Source: Branchinecta lynchi (taxonomy: Eukaryota; Arthropoda; Branchiopoda; Anostraca; Branchinectidae). Taken from it: DNA of 64,000 nt. The notes under the pieces were generated by a model. It saw nothing but the letters and a program-made list of their open reading frames with translations, was not told the DNA's origin and made no database searches. Position numbers and translations under genes: made by a program. The DNA lies in NCBI GenBank assembly GCA_023053575.1, contig JAKZAP010000005.1:7626001-7690000 (forward strand), in the 5' to 3' direction. Shown here one piece after another: positions 47,690-57,700 of the stretch; the first letter of the stretch is position 1, and each line of letters starts with the position of its first letter.

Positions 47690-49690
47690 TTACCTTACCT
47701 TAGACCTTAGTTTTTCTGCACGTCCACAGGCGCTTAGGGCATCCAAGAAGAATTGTCTGTCGTCTCTCCATAAGGGCCGCTGCTCATACATCTTCCCATT
47801 CGGGCTGGATAGACGCGTATATATTGTGAAGATCCGACTGGTGTACGGCGAGGAGTGTTCTTCGGACACCCTCTTCGTCTGGATCCCTCCGGATGCCACT
47901 GGAGGATAGCGTTGGGGAGTCTGATGCTTCCCATCAAGGCCGCATCCAGGGGGGTGGGGTTAGGGGGTTGACCCCCCCCCCCCCCGAAACATAACAAATA
48001 GTCATTTTTATAGGCTTTTCCATCTGATCTGCGTGTTTTTGTATTTTTTTTGTTCGCCTGCAGGCAACCCCCCCCCTCCCCCCCGAAAAAAATTCCTGGA
48101 TACGGGCCTGCTTCCCATCCTGATTGTATGGCCCAAATAACTCCAGTGCGGATCTTGATGACTTCAGTAATAAGGGGTTGCACTGTCATCTGGCGAAACC
48201 CTTTCTGTCCAGTGTATGTTTAAGATCCGCCTAAGGCAGGTTTTTTCAAAGGCCAGAAGACGTTCTCCTGCTGTTGGCTGAGGTGCCACGTCTCGGGCCT
48301 GTGCAAAAGTACGGAGAGAACGTTGGTGTTGAAAAGTCTCAGCTTGAGTCTAACGGAGTACTTCTTGCTCCTCCATATCTTCTTTCGCTGATTGAAGACA
48401 CCGCTGTCCTGACCAAGTCTTAGCTGGACCTCCCTTGCACAAGCTCCAGTGTTGTCAACTCTACTGCCGAGATATCGGAATCCAACGACCTGTTCGACTT
48501 CCTGGTCCCTACAAAGTATATCTAGCGGGGATCCGCTGCTCGCCATACTCTTCATCTTGGGGATGTTTATTTTCAGTCCGAACAGTTCAGCTGTTTCACT
48601 GGTCTTTGTGAGGAAGCCTTGGAGCTTCTGTTTGCAGGTCACCATTAGATTGATGTCATCGGCAAAGTCTATGTCTCCTACTTTTCTGTCATCCCCGATG
48701 TCAATGACGTATCCTTCTCATCTTCTTAGAACGTAGTCGATGATCAGGACGAACAGCAGTGGAGACAGAAAGCAGCCTTGCTTCACGCCTGTATTAATTT
48801 GGAAGTATCTGGTGTTGCCGTCGCGGGTACGGACACAGCATTCCGTGCCTTCGCAAAAGGCTGCTACCAGGCATACGAGTTTGTCCGATATGCCATAGTA
48901 CCGGAGCACTCTCCAGAGTGTAGCACGGTCGATGGAATCAAAGGCTTTTGAAGACTAGGTAGAGCTTTTTCCTCCCTTCATTGCACTCTTCTAGCAGCAT
49001 CCTTAGCACGAATATGAGATCCGCACATGAATGGTTTGGGCGGAAGCCATGCTGTTCTTCGCGGAGATTTTTATCGACTGCAGGCTGTATGCGGTTCAGC
49101 AGGATGGTGGCCAGGAGCTTGCCAGGAATGGAGAGCAGGCTGATCCCTCGCCAGTTTTCACACTTAGTGGAATCGCCTTTTTTAAAGATTTTGACTAGTG
49201 TACTCCTTGTCCACTGACTAGTTTCCAATATCAGGTTAAAGAGTGTCATCCAAACTGTTAGGCAGGCGTTTACAGAGCACTTCATCATCTCAGACGCGAT
49301 ACGGTCTTCTCCGGTCGACTTGCCGTTTTTTAGCTTATTTAGGGCACCAGTGATTTCGGCTGAAGAGGGTGGGTCAGAGCTTACTGCTAGCCTGATGGAA
49401 GGCTCATCTGGAATATTCGGTTGTTCCGTTGGCGCTGGTCGATTCAGCAGGCGTTCAAAGCGGGTGGCCAAAACTTCGCCGATCTTTTCGGAGTCAGTGA
49501 TTAGCCGGCCGCTCGGATCCCTTACAAGTCCGTCCACGTAAGGCCGCTTTCCGATGATCTCGTTTGGGGTTTTGTAGAAAGCTCTTGAATCCCCTCTTTT
49601 TGATGCCTCCTCTGCCTTCTGAGCTTTCATTTCTATAAAATGACACTTGTCCCTAAGGGCGCTTTTCTTCACGAGTTTGGTTTCTTGTAC
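47690..49690 (-). pseudogene. 5'-truncated RTE-like LINE reverse transcriptase
   Basis: When intact this makes cDNA at the target site. The minus strand from 49672 reads KKSALRDKCHF, then the finger region KNGKSTGEDRIASEM, KIFKKGDSTKCENWRGISLL, LREEQHGFRPNHSCADLIFV and KKLYLVF. There a few residues are lost with a frameshift at about 48950, removing the motif A Asp. The next frame continues KAFDSIDRATLWRVLRYYGI and TGVKQGCFLSPLLFVLIIDY. After one in-frame TGA (48718-48720) it reads GDIDFADDINLMV, with the catalytic FADD. The thumb region follows (GLKINIPKMKSM, VVGFRYLGS). The C-terminal part is cut by MITE E4 and resumes as SIRLPNAILQWHPEG to about 47734. The 3' end has a TTACCTTACC tail (complement of GGTAAGGTAA), common in RTE elements. 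Overlapping + frames are shadows. Confidence 0.82.
47935..48110. mobile_element. hAT-type MITE, family E, copy E4
   Basis: The termini are CAAGGCCGCATCCAGG and CCTGGATACGGGCCTG. There is a perfect 8-bp duplication CTTCCCAT at 47927-47934 and 48111-48118. It lies in the 3' coding region of the RTE-like LINE, and removing it restores the reading of that region. Confidence 0.9.
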
Positions 49691-50085
49691 TCGTGCTCAA
49701 GAAATAAGGTGTAATTCGCAATATTTAAGAAAAGGCCGACCTTTTAAGGCTACAGCAAGACTCGAGAACGTATGCTCAAAAATAAGTCGCTGGACTTCTG
49801 CTGTCTTCGACGAGCAGGAGGGCAGAGACAAAAATGAAAAACCGTCAATATTTCAGTCGTCCCGCTGAAAGCACAAGTAGAAGACTAGACATTCTTTGGC
49901 CAAGAGCAAATCCTTACTTGAAATCTGATTCTAAAGTGTTTCCGAGGTTAAAAACTTAAAAAAATCCTTCACGTGTGCTGAAATAAGCTTTTTACTTGGA
50001 TAGTCTTCGTGATAATAATAAAAGAAGTAAAGCATACTTCTAACCTTGTAATTTGGAATCGAACGATATGCTACACACCCTGCTA
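49691..50085. other. Unassigned DNA inside element F
   Basis: AT-rich, with no gene. It contains a TAATAATAAAAG stretch near 50013. It could be original F interior or a further insertion. Confidence 0.35.
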
Positions 50086-50390
50086 TTGGGGGTGGTGTGT
50101 GCAATATTTTTTTGTTATGCAGATTTTCTGCGGCGGGTATTGGGGTACCCCTAGCGGTTTCAGATTTCATACCAGCCAGGCGGGGGTGGGTGGGTCTTTT
50201 TTCCGATAAAGGACAGATTTTAGGCTAGGGGTCCTCAGATTTCGTACCAGTCCCCCCCTGCCTATAAGTCATATTTGTGTTGACGAAACTGGTCGAAACT
50301 TCCTGCCTTAGCATACTTTCGCCAAATTTTCGGTTTTCGCCGAACTTCCGAGTTCGGGAACTGCTTATCCGACAAAATAACAAATCTCAA

Positions 50391-52396
50391 CAAGAGCTAC
50401 GAACTAATATGGCACTTCTTACGAGTAGGCGGTACAAGAAAGTAGAGAAGAACGTCACAAAATACACCCGCCATCCAAAAATCCGGTTCGGAAATACAAA
50501 TAGGATATTTAGTTTCACTCATTTTTGAGCAGTTCTTGCGTCGTCTCGGACTGTCTGTAGCAAATGCGCATGACTGTTCAAACTTCCAAGTTTCAGTTCA
50601 ATAAATCCACTCGTTTGATCCTAGACGTGCTAAATGATTTCCGATACCCCCCTCCATCTCCGCTTACCGTGGCCGAATCTGGTTCGACCAAAAAATGGAT
50701 CATCTAAAGCATCTTCTTTTATACCATCTATCAAGTTCGAATCTGAGCATTTTTTGAAAATTCCGGTACTTCTCCCCCCACCACCGTTGTCGGATCCGGT
50801 TCGGACCCTAAAATATGGCATCTAGGGTAGGCTACACGGTCTCTCTACATTCCAAGTTTCATTTAAATTTATCCACTCGTTTGACCCCTATGCCAGCCTC
50901 AAAGTTTCCGGCAATCTCCCTCCACCTCCCCCAACTGTTGCGGAAGAGGACTAGGAAACATAAAAGCCGTATCTCTTAATCCCCTCTTCCCGTCCATGAA
51001 GTCTTACTGAAATCGAAACATAGCCTATCCACAAATTTCTGGTGCCCCCCCCCCCTACCTTGGCCGAATCCCGCCCAGACACCAAATAACAAATCTAGGC
51101 CGCATAAACTCGGCACTGTCGAACTTCAATTTCCACGGGAGACAATTTTTACATTCCCTTCCCTCGCTCCACCAAAAATGCGTCAAGTAAATCGGGTCAC
51201 TAATATGCCTGCAAAGTTTCTTTATCTTAGTACATCTGGAACTATTCTAACTCGTGACTACCGCAATTCCAGGAAACCCCCTCCAACTCCCCCACAGAGT
51301 CCCGAAAACATTGTTTCGTATCTAGGCCTGATACTTGTTCTCTCCATTAAGTTCCGTTCCAATCCCGCATCCCCCCACAGGTATCGGACCCGGCCCGGAC
51401 TTGACACTGAACATCTGAGGCGATAGCTCTTTCCAGCCTACAAGTTTCATTCAAATCCGATCACCCGTTAAAAAGATATGCATGCCACTAGATTCTGGAC
51501 TCCCCATCCTTCCACTCCCCACACGATGGTCGGATCGAGGCAACGACTATTCTCAAGTCAATGTGTCAATCTGTCCCTGACATATCTGCCAAGTTTCATC
51601 GTCCTAGCACATCAGGAAGTATGCCGAATTCGCGGGATCACTAGAAATTTGGACCTCCCTCCCAACTCCCCACAGTCCCCGGATCCGGTCCGGTTATGTC
51701 AGTGACGGATCTAAGACTTGTGCTTGTTCTTCCCACCAAGTTGTATCCCGATCCCTCCACTCTAAGCCTTTCTCAAGATTTCCGGTCCCCACCTCCAAAT
51801 CCCCCATTGTCGTCGGATCCTGCCCGGATTTAAAGTGCGACGCCTCAGACACAAGATCATCCTAAATATCAACTGTCATCAAGATCCGATCACCCGTTCG
51901 CAAGTCAAAAATACCTACATTTCAAGCCCGTTATGTCAGTCACATATCTGGGACTTTTGCTTGTTCTTTCCACCAAGTTTCATCCGGATCTCCACTCCAA
52001 GCGTTTTCCAAGATTTCTGGTTTCCCCCTCCTACTCCTCCCCAAGTCACCGAATCCGGTCTGGATTTAAAATGGAAAGTCTGAGACACGATGTCCTTCCG
52101 TTTACAAAGTTTCATTAAGATCCGATTACCTGTTCGTAAGCTAAAAATATCTCATTTTTCATAAATTTTCCGGATTCCCCCTTCCCCACTCCCCTACAGA
52201 TGGTTGGATCGGGGAAGCGACTATTTCTAATTTAATCTGGTCCGGTCCCTGATACGCCTGCCATGTTTTATCGTGCTAGCTTAACTGGAAGTGCTCGAAC
52301 AAGCAAAATCGAGACCGACAGACAGATAGATCGACTGACGGACAGAAATTACAATCGCTAAATGGCACTTGGCCGAAGGGCAAGTGTCATAAAAAA
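50391..52396 (-). mobile_element. Family A element, copy A8 (full length)
   Basis: It begins CAAGAGCTACGAACTAATAT and GGCACTTCTTACGAG, and ends GACGGACAGAAATTAC, then AATGGCACTTGGCCGAAGGG and CAAGTGTCATAAAAAA. Both ends are present, and the length is about 2.0 kb. It interrupts B5. Open frames in the core follow the repeat. Confidence 0.88.
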
Positions 52397-52439
52397 TAGC
52401 ATTTTCCCATGGGTCCGGAGTGCTGGCATCTGCTGTTGC
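52397..52439 (+). repeat. Family C scrap between A8 and B6
   Basis: TTCCCATGGGTCCGGAGTGC and TGGCATCTGCTGTTGC match TTCCCACGGGTCCGAAAGTG and TGCCATCTATTGTTTC in C1 at 15030-15060. Confidence 0.55.
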
Positions 52440-54811
52440 TTTTTGGGATCCCAAAACGTAAGTGAAGGGATACCTATGACATCACAAAAGTGATCCGTCC
52501 GTCCGTCTGTAAGCACGATAACTCTCGAAGGGAATGAGATATTTTGATGAAACTTGCTGTGAGGGTTCTTTGGGTCAAGGGTAATGTCGAGTTTGTAGAT
52601 GGGCTCTGTAGCGCTATGTGTGATAGTCGATTATGCGGTAAGAAGACATGCTGAACACGACGGTGAAAATAATTTTTCGCCGGACAATTAGTTAGCTCGG
52701 AATCTGGCCAAAACTGGAAGTTTGTTAAAAGTAAAAGTTTTATTTGAAGTTGATTAAATGCTTGATTTAGGCGTAAAAATAAATGCTGAACACGAATATG
52801 AAAACCCTTTTCTCGCTGGACAAGTAGTTCACCCGGGATCCGGCCAAAACCAGACAATTTGTTAAAAGCAAACGTTTTTAGTGGAGTGTTCCTTGGAACA
52901 GTCCACTATTGCGAGCGCTGTAGCAGCTTTCAGCTTTCGGTTTTCGGTTTTCACCATATTTTGTGGAGCTCATAACTCGTGAACGAGTGCAAGTATCAAG
53001 TTCAAACTTGGGACACTTGTGGGTATTGGGGTATAGTTGTGCCTTTTGGGGGGTCCCAACCCCCACACCCAACCGGTTCATGAGCAAATGGGCCCAGATT
53101 GCCCAGTGAATAATGTTCATAACTTGACCAGAACTGGACATAGGACCATGACAGGTCTTGGACGTGTAGCTCCTAGGGCTGGTAAGTTGTTTTTAAAGTT
53201 GCATCTCCTCCGCCCACCCCGTTCATGGGAAACTGTGCCCAGATGGCCCAGGAGTAAAGTTCGTTACCCTTGCCAGGAATCAACAGGTATCAAGCTGAAA
53301 ATTGGTAGGACTGTGAGCATTGGGGTCTCTTTTTACTTGTTGCAGGTCCCAAACCCCACCCCCACTTGGTTCAGGGGCAATTGGGCCCAGATTGCCCATT
53401 TTTAATGTTTTTAGTTTGACAGTAAGTGGAGATAAGGCGATGAAATTTCTTTGTGCTTTTGGATCATAGGGACCAGGGAGAGTTGAACCACCCCACTCTC
53501 CCCGTTCATGGGCAAGTGGGCCCAAAATTGCCCATGAAAAAAGTTTTTGACCCGTGACTGGAATCAAACTCTAAGCTGCTATACTTGAGGAAAGAAGGTA
53601 ACGCATTTTGATGGGTCCCGACCCCCCCCCCCCCCCCCCCCCCCCCCTTCCCGTTCATTGGCAGCTGGAGCCAGATTTCCCATGAGTTAAGTTCGGCTAT
53701 GACAGGTCTCTAGTCCAACTCTTGTATATTTTGGGAGATATATCTATGGATGTGGATTTGGTGTAACTTCAACAAATAAGACGACGCGACGTAGTTTAAT
53801 CTTTAATGAACAGTTGAAAACTGGACTATTTTGTGATATGATCGATGATATACGGTTCTTAATGAATTGTGACAAAGGGAGCATTAGTCTACTACGAATT
53901 GGTTTATTGTTCTTGCTATTACTTTGCTAATGAACAAGAGGCTTAAAGGGTGAGACTGGCAGGAAGACCATACACTGTTCGAATAAATGCTATTCGTGCA
54001 AGATCTTCAATATTTCTTTGGATTTATACTGGCGGTTTGTTTACATTTAAAGCTTTTAAAGGGGGGTGATTACAAGGTTATTTCAATACTTGTTTGGTTA
54101 TTGGGGAAGAGAAATGTCTTGGTTCTAAAGCTGTTTGTATATAAATGTGATAAACATTCTACTTTTACACTCCACGTCTGAGCGCTTGCGCACTTGTTGT
54201 TTGAAGTTGATTAGATGTTCGATTCAGGGGTAGAAATACATGCTGAACACGGTTATTAAAACCATTTTCTCGCTGGACAAGTAGTTCGCCCGGAATCTGG
54301 CCAAATCCGGAAAATTTGTTAAAAGCAAAAGTATTATTTGTAGTTGATTAGATTCTGATATAGGGGTAAGAGGAGACGGTTCATTTGTATACGACAATCA
54401 TTTTTTTACCCGGACGCACAGTTCGCCAGGAATCTGGCTGAAACCGGAAAATTTGTCATGAGTTAAAGATTTATGTGAAGTTTATTAGATGTTCGATAAT
54501 TCGTTTTTGAGCTTTGTTATTATGTCGGATAAGTAGTTCCCGAATTCGGCTGAAACTGGAAATTTGGCAGATGTAAGCTAAGGCAGGAAGTTTCGATCTG
54601 TTTCGTCAAAACAAATAGGACTGTTAGGGGTAAACACACATGCAGAATCCATATCTGAACTTGGTTTTCTCAGATGGTTAGCTATGTGGCCTTGTTCTGT
54701 TTCTGATTTTTTTTTTTAGTAAAAATGCTTAAGGAGTCTGGAGAAGGCAGGACCCAATTGTCTGGATGAGATATTAAATGACTAGGATCCCATCGAAACC
54801 TTTGGTCTTGT
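52440..54811 (+). mobile_element. Family B element, copy B6 (contains nested G1)
   Basis: The left end is TTTTTGGGATCCCAAAACG, and the right end is AGGATCCCATCGAAACC and TTTGGTCTTGTTT. The B unit text stops at 52880 after GCAAACGTTTTTA and resumes at 54199 with GTTTGAAGTTGATTAG, the expected continuation. Confidence 0.85.
52881..54199 (+). mobile_element. Family G element, copy G1, nested in B6
   Basis: The left end is the hairpin GTGGAGTGTTCC-TTGG-AACAGTCCAC. The right end carries CACTCCAC, then GTCTGAGCGCTTGCGCAC and TTGTT. The core has about four degenerate units near 180-190 bp with AACTCGTGAACG / TTGACC motifs, GTATCAAG and GGGCCCAGATTGCCCA. One unit ends in a 26-base C-run (53622-53647). 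The 122- and 95-codon frames at 53037-53405 and 53280-53567 are repeat-derived. Confidence 0.8.
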
Positions 54812-55560
54812 TTAATTTGTTCTTTCTTTCAAATTTATTATTCCATTTCTACTTTTGGGATTGAGACTGAGAAATTGAATCACATGTGCTTCCTAAAAAC
54901 TGAAAATTAAATCACCTAGGAAGAACTGGAACATGTATTCTGATACACTAATCTAAACGTTGTGGAGGGCTCCTACAAGGCAATGCTAACCCTTAAAGGA
55001 TATAAAAAAACACAGGAACAACATATAATAGCTGTATAGCACTGTAGAACAGCTGTATAACAGATATAGTACTTGTATTGTTTGTTATAGGGGGAAATGC
55101 CTGTGCTTGTACCAGTTGTGTGTCTTCGGACTGAAAAGGACACCCTCTGTTGCAATGGCAACGCATGTCTAGCTTACGAACATCAGGTACTGGGCCGGTG
55201 AAGGGGACTTCCAGTTTTCTGGTCCACCGTCTGTGTGGAGTTCTTAACTCCTGAACCGTGACAAGTATCAAGTACAAAATTTGGTGAAAACTTTGGCATT
55301 CCGAAATTAGGTGCTACTGCCTGCATTATTTTGGCTCTATCTCAAGCTTGGTAGCTCTCGTGACCTCTCGTACCTCTGGTTGGTTGGCCCTCTTGAACAT
55401 GCCAGTGGACACGTACTTTTCTGGGCTGATCTTTCAACTGGTAAAATCCCAAAGGGTGACGAATACGAATTTTACAAAGTGTATAAAAGGGTTTTATTTT
55501 TTATTTTTTTTTACTTCTTATGATTAAGAAGCTTCTATATCTAAATAGTCTGCTATACAT
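54812..55560. other. Unassigned DNA with a G-like segment
   Basis: At 55220-55290, GTGTGGAGTTCTTAACTCC, GTGACAAGTATCAAGTACAA resembles the first G1 unit (52965-53010), so a diverged G relative may be present. No gene. Confidence 0.4.
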
Positions 55561-55649
55561 TTGAGTTTCCTTTTGTCGTCAGTGCCGCTTGTTGGACTAC
55601 CGAAATGGCATCTTTTGTTCAAGAGTTACCCGCTGCAAGAGACTGCAAG

Positions 55650-55750
55650 TATACTCTTGATGACTATCTCTCCCTTCCGATGCAGAACCTCCGGGTACCT
55701 GCAGAGGAAACGAAGAAACGGTGTCACAGCTGCGCTGACTTGGGATTTAA
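55650..55750 (+). repeat. Dispersed repeat family J, copy 3
   Basis: TACTCTTGATGACTATCTCTC, CGATGCAGAACCTCCGG and GAAACGGTGTCACAGCTG match the other J copies. The frame reads TLDDYLSLPMQN, as at 9840-10100. Confidence 0.5.
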
Positions 55751-55914
55751 GTCGTGGACTTCAGAGATGTGGGACACAGACAGGCATATATGACATATAT
55801 GTACAAGCCCGAGAAATTGTTACATCCCGACTAGCTTATAGAAAGCTTTCATCTCTCCTCGAGCGCATCACAGTCCTCAACTCCTCTTTTCCAATATTTT
55901 ATACTGCTAGGTAG

Positions 55915-56340
55915 ATATTGGACATCCAAATTTTGACTTTCGACAGCTCTATTATCAACCCTTGCTTACCAATCTTTTGTCTTTCTTCGTTCATCCGGCA
56001 CCCTCTATATGCCGGAGGATGTCATGCGTCGCTTCAGCACGATTAGGATATTTTTCTCAACATTTTGTCTCCACAAAAACCTCGCATATTCTACCTTTTC
56101 ACTTTCCAAGAGGAATCCCATGCGAAATCAGAGGAATCCGAACAACCATGGGCGTGTATATTTCTCTCATCCTTCAAAGGAGATATTTTCCTGACAGATA
56201 AGATGGATTCAAGAATTCGGTCTCTTTTCGCAAGTCAGTAGTGATTTACAATGTTCTCCTCACATTTACTTGAGCGCGAGAGGGTCTTTGAAGCAACCTA
56301 GCTTGGGAAAATACAGGTTTCCGGACTTACATGTAAGTAA
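55915..56340. other. Unassigned DNA
   Basis: Two overlapping frames (55962-56201 and 56009-56194) show no domain. Confidence 0.3.
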
Positions 56341-56539
56341 GTAAGTTATTTGTAACCCGTCATTTTCAAAAAGCGAAGTAAGAGACAATAACTAAATACA
56401 CATAAAAGACACACAAAAATACACACAATTTTCAATCTTCGGCCAGAAAGCAGTGGATAAGGTCATGCGCTGGTTGGGCCCAGTTGTCCATGATGTTTGA
56501 AAGTGATGAGGAATCTTGAATTCCTCCGTTAGTGTATGG

Positions 56540-56645
56540 TTATGGCATAATTCTGGCTAAGAGAGCAATTGCTTCGTATATACTAACCTAAAACATAATA
56601 TTTGTACAATAAAATATTTGAATTTGAATTGAATTTGAATTGAAT
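56540..56645 (+). repeat. LINE 3' tail, (TTGAAT)n
   Basis: GTACAATAAAATATTTGAAT is followed by TTGAATTGAATTTGAATTGA. A polyadenylation-like AATAAA and short hexamer tail are usual at CR1/L2/R1-type LINE 3' ends. No coding part was recognised just upstream. Confidence 0.45.
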
Positions 56646-56789
56646 AGTCGTACCAGGGCATGTCGTCCACGCTATTCATTTCACCTCCTATTTGGACATT
56701 CTTTTCTGATCTCATTCAGTCCCTCTAGTGCGAAATTTTCGTATTGTGTCGAAAGGTGGAGATAGCGGCCGTCCTACCATAATCTTAAT

Positions 56790-56988
56790 TCCGTACTTAG
56801 ACTTAGGTCATCCTACGCCTGGAGGCGCATAAGGCAGTAACAGTGTTTCGCCGCGACGACTTGACCTCAGCCATCGACCAAAGCTCCTCCGTCGAAGACC
56901 TCGCCAACTTTACCGCCTTCTCTAACGATCTGCCAATGGTCATTTTGGGTCTCCCTGACTTGCGGAGGCCAGTCTTGTCCAACACCAT
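56790..56988 (-). pseudogene. C-terminal scrap of an RTE-like LINE
   Basis: The minus frame reads GLRKSGRPKMTIGRSLEKAV then STEELWSMAEVKSSRRNTVT and ALCASRR. The order 'GRPK.TW.R..E+E......W.....A.DR..WR..V.ALC' is the usual tail of endonuclease-reverse transcriptase LINE proteins. Several expected aromatic positions are changed. It is interrupted on its upstream side by MITE L2. Confidence 0.65.
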
Positions 56989-57293
56989 GAGCGTGTTCCA
57001 CCGTCGTACCAATAGTAACTATTAGTTACTAAATCCGTTCCAACCTCACGAAAAGTTACTACGCTGACCGTTCCAGCCTTCTTGAAATAGTAACTAATAG
57101 TAGCTATTTGCTTACCATGCTCGGGAGCGTAGTAAGCGTAATAACTTCGCATCTCTGTAACATGATTGGTCGGATTCGCCCGTGGCATGATATTCTGTTG
57201 GAAAATAGGAAAATCGTTCCAGCCCTGACGGCGAAATGCCAGAATTCATGACGTCATGCGTAGTAACTACGGTAAGTAGGGTGGAACACGCTC
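56989..57293. mobile_element. MITE family L, copy 2, 3-bp target duplication
   Basis: The terminal repeats are GAGCGTGTTCCACC and GGTGGAACACGCTC. CAT flanks it at 56986-56988 and 57294-57296. The interior aligns with copy 1 throughout (GTTACTACGCTGACCGTTCC, CTCGGGAGCGTAGTAAGCGT). It disrupts the RTE-like LINE tail. Confidence 0.85.
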
Positions 57294-57700
57294 CATATGT
57301 CACCTGTCAATCTTGGCTTCCCCGGTAGCGGAGGTTCGCATTCACCTTTGTATTTCCTATATAGACATGTTCCCTGTTCTTACTCTCATCTCAGTTGTTT
57401 CTTTTGTGAAACCCTGGAAAGTCCCGTGTTCCGAAATTCATTTGGGTGGGGACTTTCCGAATCGAATACCTGCCCTTTCAACCCTATCTTCAAGACGCGA
57501 AAAAGAAAGAAGCGAGTTCGAGTTCCTTCACTTTTTATTTATGGCCCTTTCATGGAAGGAGAAAAGAGTGTTTTTTTATTGAAGTTAAACTGAAAAGCAA
57601 CACTGATTTGTGTATCGTTTGACTGAATACACTGCATTATTTGGCATGTGTAATGGGATTTTTTTATTTTTCCCTATTTGCTCATGACGTTCAGAATATC
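57294..57700. other. Unassigned DNA
   Basis: Two overlapping + frames (57297-57593 and 57313-57582) compete, and neither has a recognisable domain. The upstream side would continue the LINE that MITE L2 interrupted, but I could not read it. Confidence 0.3.

Larger units (their letters stand above)
47372..50260. mobile_element. TIR element F with 8-bp target duplication, carrying nested elements
   Basis: The left end is CAGGGGG..GGACTGGTATG then AAATCTGAAGACCCTAGCC. The right end is the inverse: GGCTAGGGGTCCTCAGATTT, CGTACCAG and CCCCCCCTG. Flanks CTTATAAG (47364-47371) and CCTATAAG (50261-50268) match at 7 of 8. The start CAGGG and 8-bp duplication point to hAT. A third, internal copy of the terminus (TTCAGATTTCATACCAG, about 50158-50175) suggests a tandem or nested MITE. 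The RTE-like LINE and MITE E4 lie inside. No hAT transposase was seen. Confidence 0.7.
47168..50389 (-). mobile_element. Family B element, copy B5, split by element F
   Basis: The CTTGTTT end (AACAAGACCAAAGGTTTCG) and first part lie at 47168-47371. The B text resumes at 50261 with CCTATAAGTCATATTTGTG, TGACGAAACTGG and GAACTGCTTATCCGAC, and stops at 50389 where A8 begins. The hairpin half is missing. Everything between 47372 and 50260 is later insertion. Confidence 0.8.
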
